Below, one piece after another: positions 52,847-61,868 of a stretch of DNA of 64,000 nt (its first letter is position 1; every line of letters begins with the position of its first letter). The notes beneath the pieces are model-generated. The model was not told the origin of the DNA. It searched no databases and saw nothing but the letters and a program-made list of their open reading frames with translations. The translations under genes were made by a program, and so were the position numbers. Source of the stretch: Roseibium aquae (GTDB lineage: Bacteria > Pseudomonadota > Alphaproteobacteria > Rhizobiales > Stappiaceae); the NCBI RefSeq assembly GCF_008711285.1, contig NZ_VXDC01000001.1, positions 186,001 to 250,000 of the forward strand. The letters are read 5' to 3'.

Positions 52847-54676
52847 TCAGTCGGCGGTCCGCTGGTTCTTGAGCGCGGCCACATAGGTTTCCCGTGCCGC
52901 CTTCACTTCCGCGCGGTCGGAGATCTGAGGTACGGCGACGTCCCACCAATGGCCGCCGGCTTCGGTTGAGGGCAGCGGGTCGGTATCGATCACGATGACA
53001 TAGGACCGGGATGAGGCGCGCGCACGGCCCATGGCTGCCTCCAGCTCATCCAGACTGGCCACTTTTTCGGACGTTGCGCCCATGGACGCGGCATGGGCGG
53101 CAAAGTCGATCGCGCTCGGGGTGACATGGCGCGCGGTGTCCAGCAGGTTGTTGAAGCTTCGGCCGCCGGTGCCCATCTGCAAGCGGTTGATGCAGGCGTA
53201 GCCACGATTGTCCAGAACAACGACAATGATCTTGTGGCCCAGCATCACCGATGTCGCCAGCTCCGAATTCATCATCATGTAGGAGCCGTCGCCGACCATC
53301 ACCACCACTTCGCGGTCCGGTTGGGCCATCTTGGCGCCGAGCCCGCCGGCGATTTCATATCCCATGCATGAATAGCCGTACTCGACATGGTAGCCGTTGG
53401 GTCTGGAGGCTTTCCAGAGCTTGTGAAGCTCGCCGGGCAAACCGCCCGCGGCACACAGAACGATGGTGTCCTCGTCTGTTGATCTTTGAACGGCACCGAT
53501 CACTTGTGCATCCGTTGGCAGCATGTTGCCGGATGGCTGTGCGACCGCTGCGTCAACCGCGCGCAGCCAGTTTTCCTTCAAGGCAGGATCCGGGCCGGTG
53601 AACCTTTTGGAACCAAGATGGGCCGACAGCTCTTCCAGCGCGATCCTGGCATCGGCGACCAGCGGGAGGGCCTGATGCTTCGTGCTGTCATAGGCCGCAA
53701 GGTTGATCGACAGGATGGTCCGGTCCGGGTTCTTGAACAAGGCCCAGGACCCTGTGGTGAAATCCTGAAACCGTGTGCCAATACCGATGATGAGATCCGC
53801 CTCCTCCGCGATGGTGTTGGCCGCGGATGAACCGGTGACACCGATGGAACCGAGGTTGAGCGGATGATCCCATGGGAGGGCGGATTTCCCGGCCTGGGTT
53901 TCGGCCACCGGGATCTGATGGGTTTCGGCGAATGCTTTCAAAGCGCTGCAAGCGTCTGCGTAATGGACACCGCCGCCCGCGATAATCATCGGCTTCCGGG
54001 CGGCCTGGATCGCTTCGGCCGCGTCGCCAAGTTGACCTGCGTCCGGGCGTGGACGGCGCCGGCGCCATACCCTTTCGGCGAAGAAACTTTCCGGATAATC
54101 GAACGCCTCGGCTTGAACGTCCTGGCAGAAGGCAAGGGTGACGGGGCCGCAGCGTTCCGGGTCGGTCAGCGTCGCCAGGGCCCGGGGCAAGGCCGTCATG
54201 AGCTGTTCGGGCCTGGTAATCCGGTCGAAGTAGCGGCTGACCGGGCGGAAGCAGTCATTGGCGGAGACCGTGCCGTCGTCGAAATCCTCAATTTGCTGGA
54301 GGACCGGGTCGGGTCCGCGGTTCGCGAAGACATCTCCCGGGATCAACAGGAGCGGAAGGCGGTTCACATGGGCCAGAGCGGCGGCCGTCACCAGGTTGGT
54401 CGCTCCCGGACCAATCGACGTTGTGACCGCCATTGCCTGTTTTCGGTTCCTCGCCTTGGCAAAGGCTATGGCGGCATGAGCCATGCCTTGTTCATTGTGG
54501 GCGCGCCAGGTCGGAAACCGGTCCTCCGCGGCGGCCAGGGCTTCTCCCAGCCCTGCCACATTGCCGTGGCCGAAGATGGCCCAGCAGCCGGGGATCACAG
54601 GCGCCCCGTCCTCGTTCTTCTGAGCAATCAGATAGCGGACCATGGCTTGGGCCGCGGTCAGGCGAAGTGTCGTCAT
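52847..54676 (-). CDS. iolD: 3D-(3,5/4)-trihydroxycyclohexane-1,2-dione hydrolase (ThDP-dependent)
   Basis: 609 residues from the ATG of MTTLRLTAAQ, which overlaps the iolC stop by 4 bases; an upstream in-frame start would lie inside iolC. Thiamine-diphosphate enzyme opening the cyclic dione. The catalytic Glu is in WRAHNEQGMAHAAIA; the ThDP/Mg2+ motif is VVMVGDGSYMMMNSELATS...VVLDNRGYACIN; the central domain has AGGGVHYADAC. Third enzyme of the inositol pathway. Confidence 0.97.
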   Translation of the reverse strand: MTTLRLTAAQAMVRYLIAQKNEDGAPVIPGCWAIFGHGNVAGLGEALAAAEDRFPTWRAHNEQGMAHAAIAFAKARNRKQAMAVTTSIGPGATNLVTAAALAHVNRLPLLLIPGDVFANRGPDPVLQQIEDFDDGTVSANDCFRPVSRYFDRITRPEQLMTALPRALATLTDPERCGPVTLAFCQDVQAEAFDYPESFFAERVWRRRRPRPDAGQLGDAAEAIQAARKPMIIAGGGVHYADACSALKAFAETHQIPVAETQAGKSALPWDHPLNLGSIGVTGSSAANTIAEEADLIIGIGTRFQDFTTGSWALFKNPDRTILSINLAAYDSTKHQALPLVADARIALEELSAHLGSKRFTGPDPALKENWLRAVDAAVAQPSGNMLPTDAQVIGAVQRSTDEDTIVLCAAGGLPGELHKLWKASRPNGYHVEYGYSCMGYEIAGGLGAKMAQPDREVVVMVGDGSYMMMNSELATSVMLGHKIIVVVLDNRGYACINRLQMGTGGRSFNNLLDTARHVTPSAIDFAAHAASMGATSEKVASLDELEAAMGRARASSRSYVIVIDTDPLPSTEAGGHWWDVAVPQISDRAEVKAARETYVAALKNQRTAD

Positions 54677-56619
54677 GCGGTCAGTCCTTTGAGCTGTGCC
54701 GGTTCGTCCGCTTGCCGGGCGTCGTCCCAGATCCGGCACAGGCGGGCGAACCGGTTTGTCATGTCGGAAACGGCCTCGGCGTCGGTGATGTCGCCGACAA
54801 GCCATTTGCGCGCCGCGTCCGCGAAGATTGTGCGGCCCACAGCAAAGCCTTTGACCATGTCGAACTTGGCAGCCTGTCGGAAACTCTCCGACAGTGCGTC
54901 TTCCGATGCCTCCAGCCCAAGGACCACAATTCCCCGCGTATAGGGATCGAAACGTTCGATCGTCCGGCAAGCCTTTGCCCAGGCGCACTCGGAGGTCATG
55001 GGTTCCAGCTTCCACCAGTCGGGATAAAGGCCAATCTGATACATGCGCTCGATCACGGCCGCGGTCGTATCGTCAGATACCGGCGCAACCCTGGAGGGGA
55101 TGACCTCCAAAAGCGTCTCGAGCCTATTGCGGCGGCAAGCGGCGAACAAGCGTTTCAGGACCTCCTCCTGGCGGGCTTTCATCTCCTCGGCATCATCGGG
55201 GTGGTAGAAACACAGCACCTTCACCACATGCTCCGCCGGCCAATCGGCAAGGCCGCCGAAATCCGGACCGATCTCGGGTTCCAGCTCGAGTGGCCGGGAG
55301 GCTGGCCACTCGACCGGATGGCCGATCCAAAGTCCGGTTCCGGCGGCCTTGTACAGGGCATCGCGGCCCAACCGGCTGTCGCACAACAGCCCGTAACCGG
55401 GTCTGCCATTCGCGACATTCATCGTGGCATCGAGGCACAGAGCCTTGAAGGCGTTGATCCTGTCGTGGCCAGCCCCGATTTCATCCGCCATTTGTTCGAG
55501 TTGAATACGATGGTCGAATGCGAAAACGCGCATGGTCGACCAGTCGCCGCCCTTCGCAAAGGCCCGCGTTGTTGACCAGTGAATCTGTTCGAGTTCCGGG
55601 TCGTTGCGCAGATCCTTGCGAATGACCCCGCGTTTCAGGAAGAACTGAAGCTCGGTCCAGCTTGGGTAGGCCGGGGTGCAGCCGTGCCGGGACACGGCCA
55701 ACGCTCCGCAAGCATTTGCATATGTAAGGCTCGTGACCCAGTCCTCGCCCGTGATCCAGCCTCGCAGAAGCCCGGACATGAACCCGTCTCCCGCGCCCAG
55801 CACGTTAAAGACCTCGATCGGAAACCCGGGTCCCGAAATGCCTTCGTCAAGGCTTTTGGGGATAGTGGAAATGAAGGCGGATGCACCCATCGGTCCGCGT
55901 TTGCAGACGAGCGTGGCGCCGGTCACCTTGCGCACGTTCTTGAGGGCTTCGACCGTTTCGGTCGATCCGCCAGCGATATGAAACTCCTCTTCCGTGCCCA
56001 CGATCAGGTCGAAAAGATGAAGTGTGGACTGAAGCTTTTCGGTTACGGCCGGGGAGGCGATGAACCGGTTCTCCCCATCTCCATGTCCGGAGAGGCCCCA
56101 CAGGTTCGGCCGATAGTCGATGTCCAGTGCCGTTTTCGCGCCGGCCGCCCGCGCCAGGGTAACGGCTTTCAAGACTGCCGCGGCGGTGCGCGGATGGCTC
56201 AGATGGGTGCCCGTTGCAACGACCGACCGCGTTGATGCAATGAAACCCGGATCGATATCGTCCTCGCAAATCGCCATATCCGCACAGTTTTCCCTGTAGA
56301 AAATCAGCGGAAATTGTTCCTGGTCGCGGATGCCGAGGAGAACGAGCGCCGTCAACCGGTCGGGATCGGTAATGACCCCACGTGTGTCGACGCCATGGCG
56401 CGCCAGCTCTTCGCGGATGAAGCGGCCCATATGCTCGTCGCCAACGCGCGTGATCAGCCCGGATTTCAGCCCGAGCCGCGCCGTGCCGGTGGCCATATTG
56501 GTGGGCGACCCCCCGATATATTTGTTGAAGGAGGACATGTCCTCCAGCCGGCCACCCACTTGTGCGCCGTAGAGATCGACCGACGACCGGCCGATGGTGA
56601 TGACATCGAGTGTTTTCAC
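54673..56619 (-). CDS. iolC: 5-dehydro-2-deoxygluconokinase fused to DUF2090 (aldolase-like) domain
   Basis: 648 residues, two domains. Residues 1-~325 are a PfkB-family sugar kinase (DVITIGRSSVDLYG, YIGGSPTNMATG, GAGDGFMSGLLRG with the catalytic Asp) phosphorylating 2-deoxy-5-keto-gluconate. Residues ~340-640 are a DUF2090 domain (MRVFAFDHRIQLEQMADE; LEVIPSRV; GIVVLGLEAS), proposed to cleave the 6-phosphate product to dihydroxyacetone phosphate and malonate semialdehyde, replacing a separate IolJ. The fusion is common in proteobacteria. No separate iolJ or iolA is in the window. Confidence 0.95.
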   Translation of the reverse strand: MKTLDVITIGRSSVDLYGAQVGGRLEDMSSFNKYIGGSPTNMATGTARLGLKSGLITRVGDEHMGRFIREELARHGVDTRGVITDPDRLTALVLLGIRDQEQFPLIFYRENCADMAICEDDIDPGFIASTRSVVATGTHLSHPRTAAAVLKAVTLARAAGAKTALDIDYRPNLWGLSGHGDGENRFIASPAVTEKLQSTLHLFDLIVGTEEEFHIAGGSTETVEALKNVRKVTGATLVCKRGPMGASAFISTIPKSLDEGISGPGFPIEVFNVLGAGDGFMSGLLRGWITGEDWVTSLTYANACGALAVSRHGCTPAYPSWTELQFFLKRGVIRKDLRNDPELEQIHWSTTRAFAKGGDWSTMRVFAFDHRIQLEQMADEIGAGHDRINAFKALCLDATMNVANGRPGYGLLCDSRLGRDALYKAAGTGLWIGHPVEWPASRPLELEPEIGPDFGGLADWPAEHVVKVLCFYHPDDAEEMKARQEEVLKRLFAACRRNRLETLLEVIPSRVAPVSDDTTAAVIERMYQIGLYPDWWKLEPMTSECAWAKACRTIERFDPYTRGIVVLGLEASEDALSESFRQAAKFDMVKGFAVGRTIFADAARKWLVGDITDAEAVSDMTNRFARLCRIWDDARQADEPAQLKGLTA

Positions 56620-56638
56620 GGGGTCTTGTTCCGTCCTG

Positions 56639-57418
56639 TCAAATCGTGCCGCCGAGCGAGCCTTCGAGTGCGGCCAGTTCCTGTCCGCCCGCCATCATGT
56701 CCTGCAGCTCCTCGGCCTTGATCTCGCCCCGCGCTGCCGTGCCAAGCGTCTTGCCACGGTTGAGAACGGTGAAGCGATCACCCACGGCCATCGCATGGCG
56801 CACATTGTGGGTGATGAAGACGACGCCAATCCCCTTCTTGCGCACCTTGTCAATGGTTGCCAGCACGTTCGAGGTCTGACGAACGCCGAGCGCCGATGTC
56901 GGCTCGTCCAGAATCAAGACCTTTGCCCCAAAATAGACGGCGCGGGCGATGGCAACGGTTTGGCGCTCGCCGCCTGAAAGAGTGCCGACCGCTTGATCCG
57001 GGGAGCGCAGGTGGATACCCATCTTGGCCATCTCGCTCAAGGTGACTTTATTCGCGGTGTGAAAGTCGAACATCTTGAACGGCCCGAAGCGCTTTTCCGG
57101 CTCCCGTCCCATCCAGAAGTTCCGCGTGACCGACATGAGCGGGATCATCGCCAGGTCCTGATACACGGTCGCGATACCGGCCTCCATGGCATCCCGGGGA
57201 CTGTTGAAGGTCACCTCCGCGCCCTGGACGCGGATGGTCCCGCGGGTGGGTTTGTGAACCCCGGACATGGTCTTGATGAAGGTGGATTTCCCCGCGCCGT
57301 TGTCGCCGAGGAGGCAATGGCATTCGCCCTCCTTGACGGACACGGAAACGCCATTGAGCGCGATCACGGGGCCGAAGTGCTTTTCGATATCGACAAGCTC
57401 GATCAAGGGAGCGGACAT
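56639..57418 (-). CDS. inositol-type ABC importer ATP-binding protein
   Basis: 259 residues, a single ATPase domain (not the double RbsA form). Walker [11 protein letters not shown], signature [14 protein letters not shown], Walker [13 protein letters not shown] and H-loop [10 protein letters not shown]. The Q-loop is [21 protein letters not shown], typical of the FrcA-like subgroup of carbohydrate importers. One base separates it from the permease. Its place between permease and iolC makes myo-inositol the probable cargo. Confidence 0.92.
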   Translation of the reverse strand: MSAPLIELVDIEKHFGPVIALNGVSVSVKEGECHCLLGDNGAGKSTFIKTMSGVHKPTRGTIRVQGAEVTFNSPRDAMEAGIATVYQDLAMIPLMSVTRNFWMGREPEKRFGPFKMFDFHTANKVTLSEMAKMGIHLRSPDQAVGTLSGGERQTVAIARAVYFGAKVLILDEPTSALGVRQTSNVLATIDKVRKKGIGVVFITHNVRHAMAVGDRFTVLNRGKTLGTAARGEIKAEELQDMMAGGQELAALEGSLGGTI

Positions 57419-57419
57419 G

Positions 57420-58547
57420 TCAGCGTTCTCCTGTGATCATGCGGCGGATATAGGTGTTCAGGATGACGGCGAGCAGCAGGATCACCCCGAGGAAAACCCG
57501 GAAAAGGGAACTCTCCACGCCCGCGAAAAACAATCCCTGTTGGACGACCCCGAAGATCAGCGCACCCAGAGCCGCGCCGATCACCGAGCCATAACCGCCC
57601 GTTAGCAGGGCACCGCCGATCACCACTGAAATGATGGCTTCGAATTCCTTCAAGAGGCCGCGATCGGCGGCGGCCGAGCCGAACTCCATGACCTGGCAGG
57701 TCGCGAAGACCGTCGCGCAGAAGGCGGAGAACATGAACATCGAGATTTTCACACGGTTGACCGGGACACCGACATACCTCGCGGCTTGGGCATCGCCGCC
57801 GGAGGCAAAGATCCAGTTCCCGAATTTCGTGCGGGTCAACAGGAGATGCCCGAAGACAATCAGTGCCAGAGCCCAGATCATCAGCATGGGAATGCCTTCG
57901 ACGACCGGTTGTCCGGCCTTGGGTCCGGCAACAAAGGTATCGACGATCCCGAGATCGGCGAGCCAGACAAACAGGCCATTGAAAACTTTGCCGCCGAATA
58001 GCCACGCGATCGGATCGCCTTCGGATGCCTCACGCACGCCGCCGATAATGGTTTTGCGCGTGGTGGTGATGGAAATGAAAATCGTCAGGCCGCGAAGGAT
58101 ATAGAGGAAGGCCAAGGTGACAATGAAGGACGGCAGCCCCGTGCGGATCACGAGAAAACCGTTCAAGGCTCCGATTGCCAGGGCGAGGGCGAAGGCGACC
58201 AGGATCCCGAACCATGCGGGAAAGCCCCATTGCACGGTCATCAGGGCGATCACGATGCCTGAAAAGCCAATCATGGAGCCCACGGACAGGTCGAATTCAC
58301 CCGCGATCATGAGGAGACAGGCCCCGACCGCGATGATTGCGAATTGGGCGGCCACGGTTCCCCAGTTGATGATGCCTTCCGGCGCGAACATGCCGCTGTC
58401 TCGGGCAATGGCGAGAAAGAACAGGAAAACGACAATCGTCCCGCAAATCGCGCCCAGTTCCGGGCGGATGAGCGCCTTGCGCAACGGGGACATTTCGCGC
58501 ACCCGTTCGTCCTTGATCGGCGCGGCTGCCTGGTTGGCTTCAGCCAT
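57420..58547 (-). CDS. inositol-type ABC importer permease
   Basis: 375-residue RbsC/FrcC-type permease with about ten helices. Start at the ATG of [10 protein letters not shown], with AGGAGG 9 bases upstream. Family marks include [48 protein letters not shown] and a [23 protein letters not shown] segment near the C terminus. The 270-base gap to the binding-protein gene contains a strong hairpin. Confidence 0.92.
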   Translation of the reverse strand: MAEANQAAAPIKDERVREMSPLRKALIRPELGAICGTIVVFLFFLAIARDSGMFAPEGIINWGTVAAQFAIIAVGACLLMIAGEFDLSVGSMIGFSGIVIALMTVQWGFPAWFGILVAFALALAIGALNGFLVIRTGLPSFIVTLAFLYILRGLTIFISITTTRKTIIGGVREASEGDPIAWLFGGKVFNGLFVWLADLGIVDTFVAGPKAGQPVVEGIPMLMIWALALIVFGHLLLTRTKFGNWIFASGGDAQAARYVGVPVNRVKISMFMFSAFCATVFATCQVMEFGSAAADRGLLKEFEAIISVVIGGALLTGGYGSVIGAALGALIFGVVQQGLFFAGVESSLFRVFLGVILLLAVILNTYIRRMITGER

Positions 58548-58770
58548 AGGTTTCCTCCTGCGGCCCATTTGCTCTGGATCGGCCGATGCCGAAGCGGGAT
58601 CGTTTGGACGCCCGGGGCCGATCGCTTTTTGGGTGGCAGAGCATCTCTGGGCGCTTCTTGCGGAGCTCCCGTTGATCTGGACGGGTGCTCTGGATGGGCG
58701 CTGCGAGCGGCTCGCCGCCGCATTTTGTGTTGAAAGAGTGCGGGCTTGGCGGCCCGGTTCGGTCAGGTTC

Positions 58771-58807
58771 GGTACCGGACGGCGGTCATGGGCAGCCGTC
58801 CGGTGCC
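58771..58807 (-). promoter_or_regulatory. intercistronic stem-loop after the inositol binding-protein gene
   Basis: 13-base arms, GGTACCGGACGGC (58771-58783) and GCCGTCCGGTGCC (58795-58807), pairing at 12 positions with an 11-nt loop, starting 10 bases after the binding-protein stop. No T tract. The remaining ~220 bases to the permease gene hold no convincing gene. Confidence 0.65.
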
Positions 58808-58817
58808 GTCCGTCAAG

Positions 58818-59759
58818 TTACCGGTACTGACCCGCGTATTCCTCGACCAGCGCGATGTTCTGCTTGGTCACGAAGCCCGGGCCGGAATTGATCGAGTTTC
58901 CGGGAACAACGCCATAGCGGGACAAGTTGGTGAGGATCACGACCGGCAGGTAGCCCTGCAGATAAGGCTGCTGATCGATGGCGAAATTGATCACGTCGCC
59001 TTTGATGGCTTCGGCGATTTCAGTCGACAGATCGAATGTGCCGAAATGGATCGTCCCGGACTTGCCAAGGTCCTCCAGCGCCGCGAGGGTGGGATGCGCG
59101 GAGGTCGGCCCGAGGGTCAGGATCCCGTTGGTGTCCGGATTGCCCTGGAGATAAGCCATCACCTTGGATTTGATTTCCGCCGGATCCTGACCCGCGTCAA
59201 TCATCTGGCCGTCCAGGTCGACACCAAGCGCATCGGCATAGCCCTGGCAGCGCTCAACAGAAGCGGGATTGGTGATATAGTGGTTCACGCAAAGAAATTT
59301 CGTGACACCGGCCGCCTTTGCCCGTTCCCCAGCTCCCATGCCCGCCGCATGTTCCGGTTGACCGACATGCATCAATGCTCCGAGCGTCTTCGACTGCTCT
59401 TCCGTGCCCGAGTTGATCGTGATGACCGGGATGCCTTTTGCAACGGCATTGGACAGCGGACCCGACAGAACATCGTAGTCGGCGATGGTCGCAATGATAC
59501 CGTTCGGGTTTGAAGCCGAGGCTTGCTCGATGATGCGTGCCATGTCCGCAAGGTCGCCGGTCGGCGGATTGCGATACTCCACCTCGACATTCATCTGCTC
59601 CCCAGCGACCTGGATCGCGTTCTTGATCGTGTTCCACCAGCTGTCGCTGTCGGGGGCATGACTGACCAGAACGAAGCGTTCGCCCTCCGCCAGAGCTGGC
59701 GCGGAGAACCCCGTGAACGCAACGGCCGCCGCGGCCATTGCGAGAAGCGTCTTTTTCAT
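58818..59759 (-). CDS. inositol-type periplasmic sugar-binding protein
   Basis: 313 residues. Signal peptide 1-24 (cleavage after APALA). The mature part is a ribose-binding-type two-lobe protein: FVLVSHAPDSDSWWNTIKNAIQVAGEQMNVEVEYRNPPTGDLADMARIIEQA, then GIPVITINSGTEEQ, GTFDLSTEIAEAI and FAIDQQPYLQGYLPVVILTNL. Start ATG preceded by GGGAGGAA. First transporter gene after an IolR-type operator, followed by permease and ATPase. Ligand probably myo-inositol. Confidence 0.92.
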   Translation of the reverse strand: MKKTLLAMAAAAVAFTGFSAPALAEGERFVLVSHAPDSDSWWNTIKNAIQVAGEQMNVEVEYRNPPTGDLADMARIIEQASASNPNGIIATIADYDVLSGPLSNAVAKGIPVITINSGTEEQSKTLGALMHVGQPEHAAGMGAGERAKAAGVTKFLCVNHYITNPASVERCQGYADALGVDLDGQMIDAGQDPAEIKSKVMAYLQGNPDTNGILTLGPTSAHPTLAALEDLGKSGTIHFGTFDLSTEIAEAIKGDVINFAIDQQPYLQGYLPVVILTNLSRYGVVPGNSINSGPGFVTKQNIALVEEYAGQYR

Positions 59760-59845
59760 TTTGTTCCTCCCAGAACGAATTCTTGGCGCAAGCGGTCAGG
59801 CTTGCAGGGCCGTGAGTTTATGCGGCGATCTTGCTTGATCGCATT

Positions 59846-59861
59846 TGGAATATAAATTCCA
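59846..59861. promoter_or_regulatory. probable IolR operator upstream of inositol transporter
   Basis: Palindrome TGGAATATAAATTCCA, i.e. TGGAAT-N4-ATTCCA, containing the GGAA-N6-TTCC core described for RpiR-type inositol regulators in alphaproteobacteria. 87 bases upstream of the binding-protein start. The same core and spacing occur before iolG. Confidence 0.8.
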
Positions 59862-59895
59862 TTTTACGATTCATGCAATAGAATTTTTCCAAATA

Positions 59896-60714
59896 TCAGA
59901 TTCTGTTCCTGGCCGCGCCCACGGAGACGGCCAGTGTGATCGCGAGGGAAAGGCTGGCGGAGAGCGCGCGAAACGCGCCGACATCCAGTTCCGAAACCAG
60001 AAGCGTGGTCGCGCCCAGGCGGGCCAAAGGGCTCGTGATCACATCCGTGATGGCCACCAGTCTTGCATTCCTGGCGCGCCCAAGTTCCGCGATTTCGACA
60101 GTCTGCTGGGTGTAGGGCGCGAAGGTGACGGCGAGGATTGCGTCGCCGGGCCGAACCAGGGCCGTTTGATCGAGATTGGCGGTTCCGGCATGAAGGACGG
60201 CCGGAACCTGCATTTTTTCAAAGGCATACGCGAGATAGGAGGTGACCGGAAACGCCCGGCGAAAACCAACGAGGTGGATTGTGTCCGCTTTTGCCAAAAG
60301 ATCGACGGCCGTTTGCAGCTCCGCCGGATCAACGCTGGTCATCAGGTTTTCCAGGGAGGTCCGACCGACATCGACAAATTCCGCAAGCAGGGCGGAGGGG
60401 GATTCCGCTCCGTGCTCGCGCAGTTTCGCCAGGCGGGTGATGTAATCGGGCCATTTTTGTGAATAATCGGACCGGAAAAGCTTTTGCATCTGCGAAAAGC
60501 CGGAAAATCCCATGACCTGACAAAACCGCATGAAAGCGGATGGTTGAACATCTGCGGCTTCCGACAGTTCGGCGACGGTGGACACAGCGACCCGGTCCGG
60601 GTTGGTGGCGATATAGTCGGCGCACTGCTTCAGCCTTTTGGGAAGCGTGTCGACCTCGGCAGACAAGCGGTCGAAAAAGGCATCGATGGTCTGCGGAGCG
60701 GTTGGGTCGGTCAT
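59896..60714 (-). CDS. iolR: RpiR-family transcriptional regulator, probable IolR
   Basis: 272 residues from the ATG of MTDPTAPQTI; a longer frame reaches back over the divergent iolG start and is rejected. N-terminal RpiR helix-turn-helix (STVAELSEAADVQPSAFMRFCQVMGFSGFSQMQKLFR, ~45-85) and a C-terminal SIS sugar-isomerase domain (IHLVGFRRAFPVTSYLAYAFEK; PGDAILAVTFAPYTQQTVEIAELGR). Placed between two copies of the operator, it should repress the inositol genes and respond to an inositol-derived intermediate. Confidence 0.92.
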   Translation of the reverse strand: MTDPTAPQTIDAFFDRLSAEVDTLPKRLKQCADYIATNPDRVAVSTVAELSEAADVQPSAFMRFCQVMGFSGFSQMQKLFRSDYSQKWPDYITRLAKLREHGAESPSALLAEFVDVGRTSLENLMTSVDPAELQTAVDLLAKADTIHLVGFRRAFPVTSYLAYAFEKMQVPAVLHAGTANLDQTALVRPGDAILAVTFAPYTQQTVEIAELGRARNARLVAITDVITSPLARLGATTLLVSELDVGAFRALSASLSLAITLAVSVGAARNRI

Positions 60715-60758
60715 TGGGGCGCTCTTTTGCTTCTTGACACGTTCTATCAAAGATGATT

Positions 60759-60776
60759 TTGGAATTTTTATTCCAA
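60759..60776. promoter_or_regulatory. probable IolR operator between iolR and iolG
   Basis: Palindrome TTGGAATTTTTATTCCAA: perfect 7-bp arms, 4-base centre, same TGGAAT-N4-ATTCCA core as at 59846-59861. It sits between divergent iolR and iolG, so it may control both. A TTGACA hexamer (60734-60739) lies just upstream on the iolG side, without a clear -10. Confidence 0.8.
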
Positions 60777-60838
60777 CCTGGCAAGCGCCCGCTTTCGAGG
60801 GCCCCAATCCGGTATCACTCTCGCAAAAGGATCTTCCC

Positions 60839-61840
60839 ATGACGCTAAAAGTTGCGCTCCTTGGAGCTGGCCGGATCGGAAAGGTCCATGCGAAGGCTGT
60901 AGCGACCACAGATGACGTTGAACTTGTGGCCGTTGCGGATGCGTTTGAGGAAGCCGCCACGGCGCTGGCGACTGCATATGGCGCCCGTGTGGCAAGTGTC
61001 GCGGACATCGAGGATGCCCAGGACGTGGATGCGGTGATTATCTGCACGCCAACGGACACTCACGCGGATCTGATCGAGAGTTTCGCCCGCGTCGGCAAAG
61101 CCATTTTCTGTGAAAAGCCAATCGACCTGTCGTTGGACCGGGTGAAAACATGCCTGTCCGTGGTGGAGCGGACCGGGGCAGTCTTGATGCTCGGGTTCAA
61201 CCGCCGGTTTGATCCGCATTTCCAGGCGGTCAAGGCCGCGATCGACTCGGGCCAAATCGGCGATGTCGAAATGGTGCAAATCACGTCCCGAGACCCTGGC
61301 GCGCCGCCGCCGTCCTACATCACATCCTCAGGCGGCATTTTCCGGGACATGACAATCCACGATTTTGACATGGCGCGTTTTCTGCTCGGGGAAGAGGTGG
61401 ATAGCGTCTACGCGGTTGCGTCCAATCTCGTGGATCCGGAAATCGGCAAACTCGGGGACTTCGACAGTGCCTCGATCGTCCTGACGACCGCGTCCGGCAA
61501 GCAAGCCTCGATCTCGAACTCCCGCCGGGCCACCTACGGCTATGACCAGCGTATTGAGGTGCATGGCTCTCTTGGGGCGGTGTCGGCCGAAAACCAGCGG
61601 CCGGTTTCCATCGAGATTGCCACCGCAGCCGGCTATCAGCGCCCGCCACTGCATGATTTCTTCATGACCCGGTACACCGAGGCCTATGCGGCTGAAATCG
61701 CGGCCTTTGTGGAGGCCGTCAAATCGGGCAAAGCACCGCAGCCGGGGGGAGAAGACGGCCTGAAGGCGCTTCAATTGGCCGAGGCCGCGCTCCTGTCCGT
61801 ATCCGAAAAGCGGCCTGTTTCGCCCGCTGAAGTCGGGTGA
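60839..61840 (+). CDS. iolG: myo-inositol 2-dehydrogenase
   Basis: 333 residues from the ATG of MTLKVALLGAGRIG, with AAAAGGATC upstream; the longer frame is an extension into iolR. Gfo/Idh/MocA fold: GAGRIG (9-14), the EKPIDLSLD motif with the catalytic-site Lys, and DMTIHDFDMARFLLGEE with the catalytic Asp/His pair. It oxidises myo-inositol to 2-keto-myo-inositol with NAD+, the entry reaction for the pathway encoded on the other strand. Confidence 0.93.
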   Translation: MTLKVALLGAGRIGKVHAKAVATTDDVELVAVADAFEEAATALATAYGARVASVADIEDAQDVDAVIICTPTDTHADLIESFARVGKAIFCEKPIDLSLDRVKTCLSVVERTGAVLMLGFNRRFDPHFQAVKAAIDSGQIGDVEMVQITSRDPGAPPPSYITSSGGIFRDMTIHDFDMARFLLGEEVDSVYAVASNLVDPEIGKLGDFDSASIVLTTASGKQASISNSRRATYGYDQRIEVHGSLGAVSAENQRPVSIEIATAAGYQRPPLHDFFMTRYTEAYAAEIAAFVEAVKSGKAPQPGGEDGLKALQLAEAALLSVSEKRPVSPAEVG

Positions 61841-61868
61841 TGGCGGCGCAAAGATCCGGGGAACGTAC

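Noticed and set aside
59896..61059. Extended RpiR regulator starting at 61059
   Set aside because: The extension runs antisense through the start of iolG and across the operator; the ATG at 60714 begins the normal RpiR N terminus.
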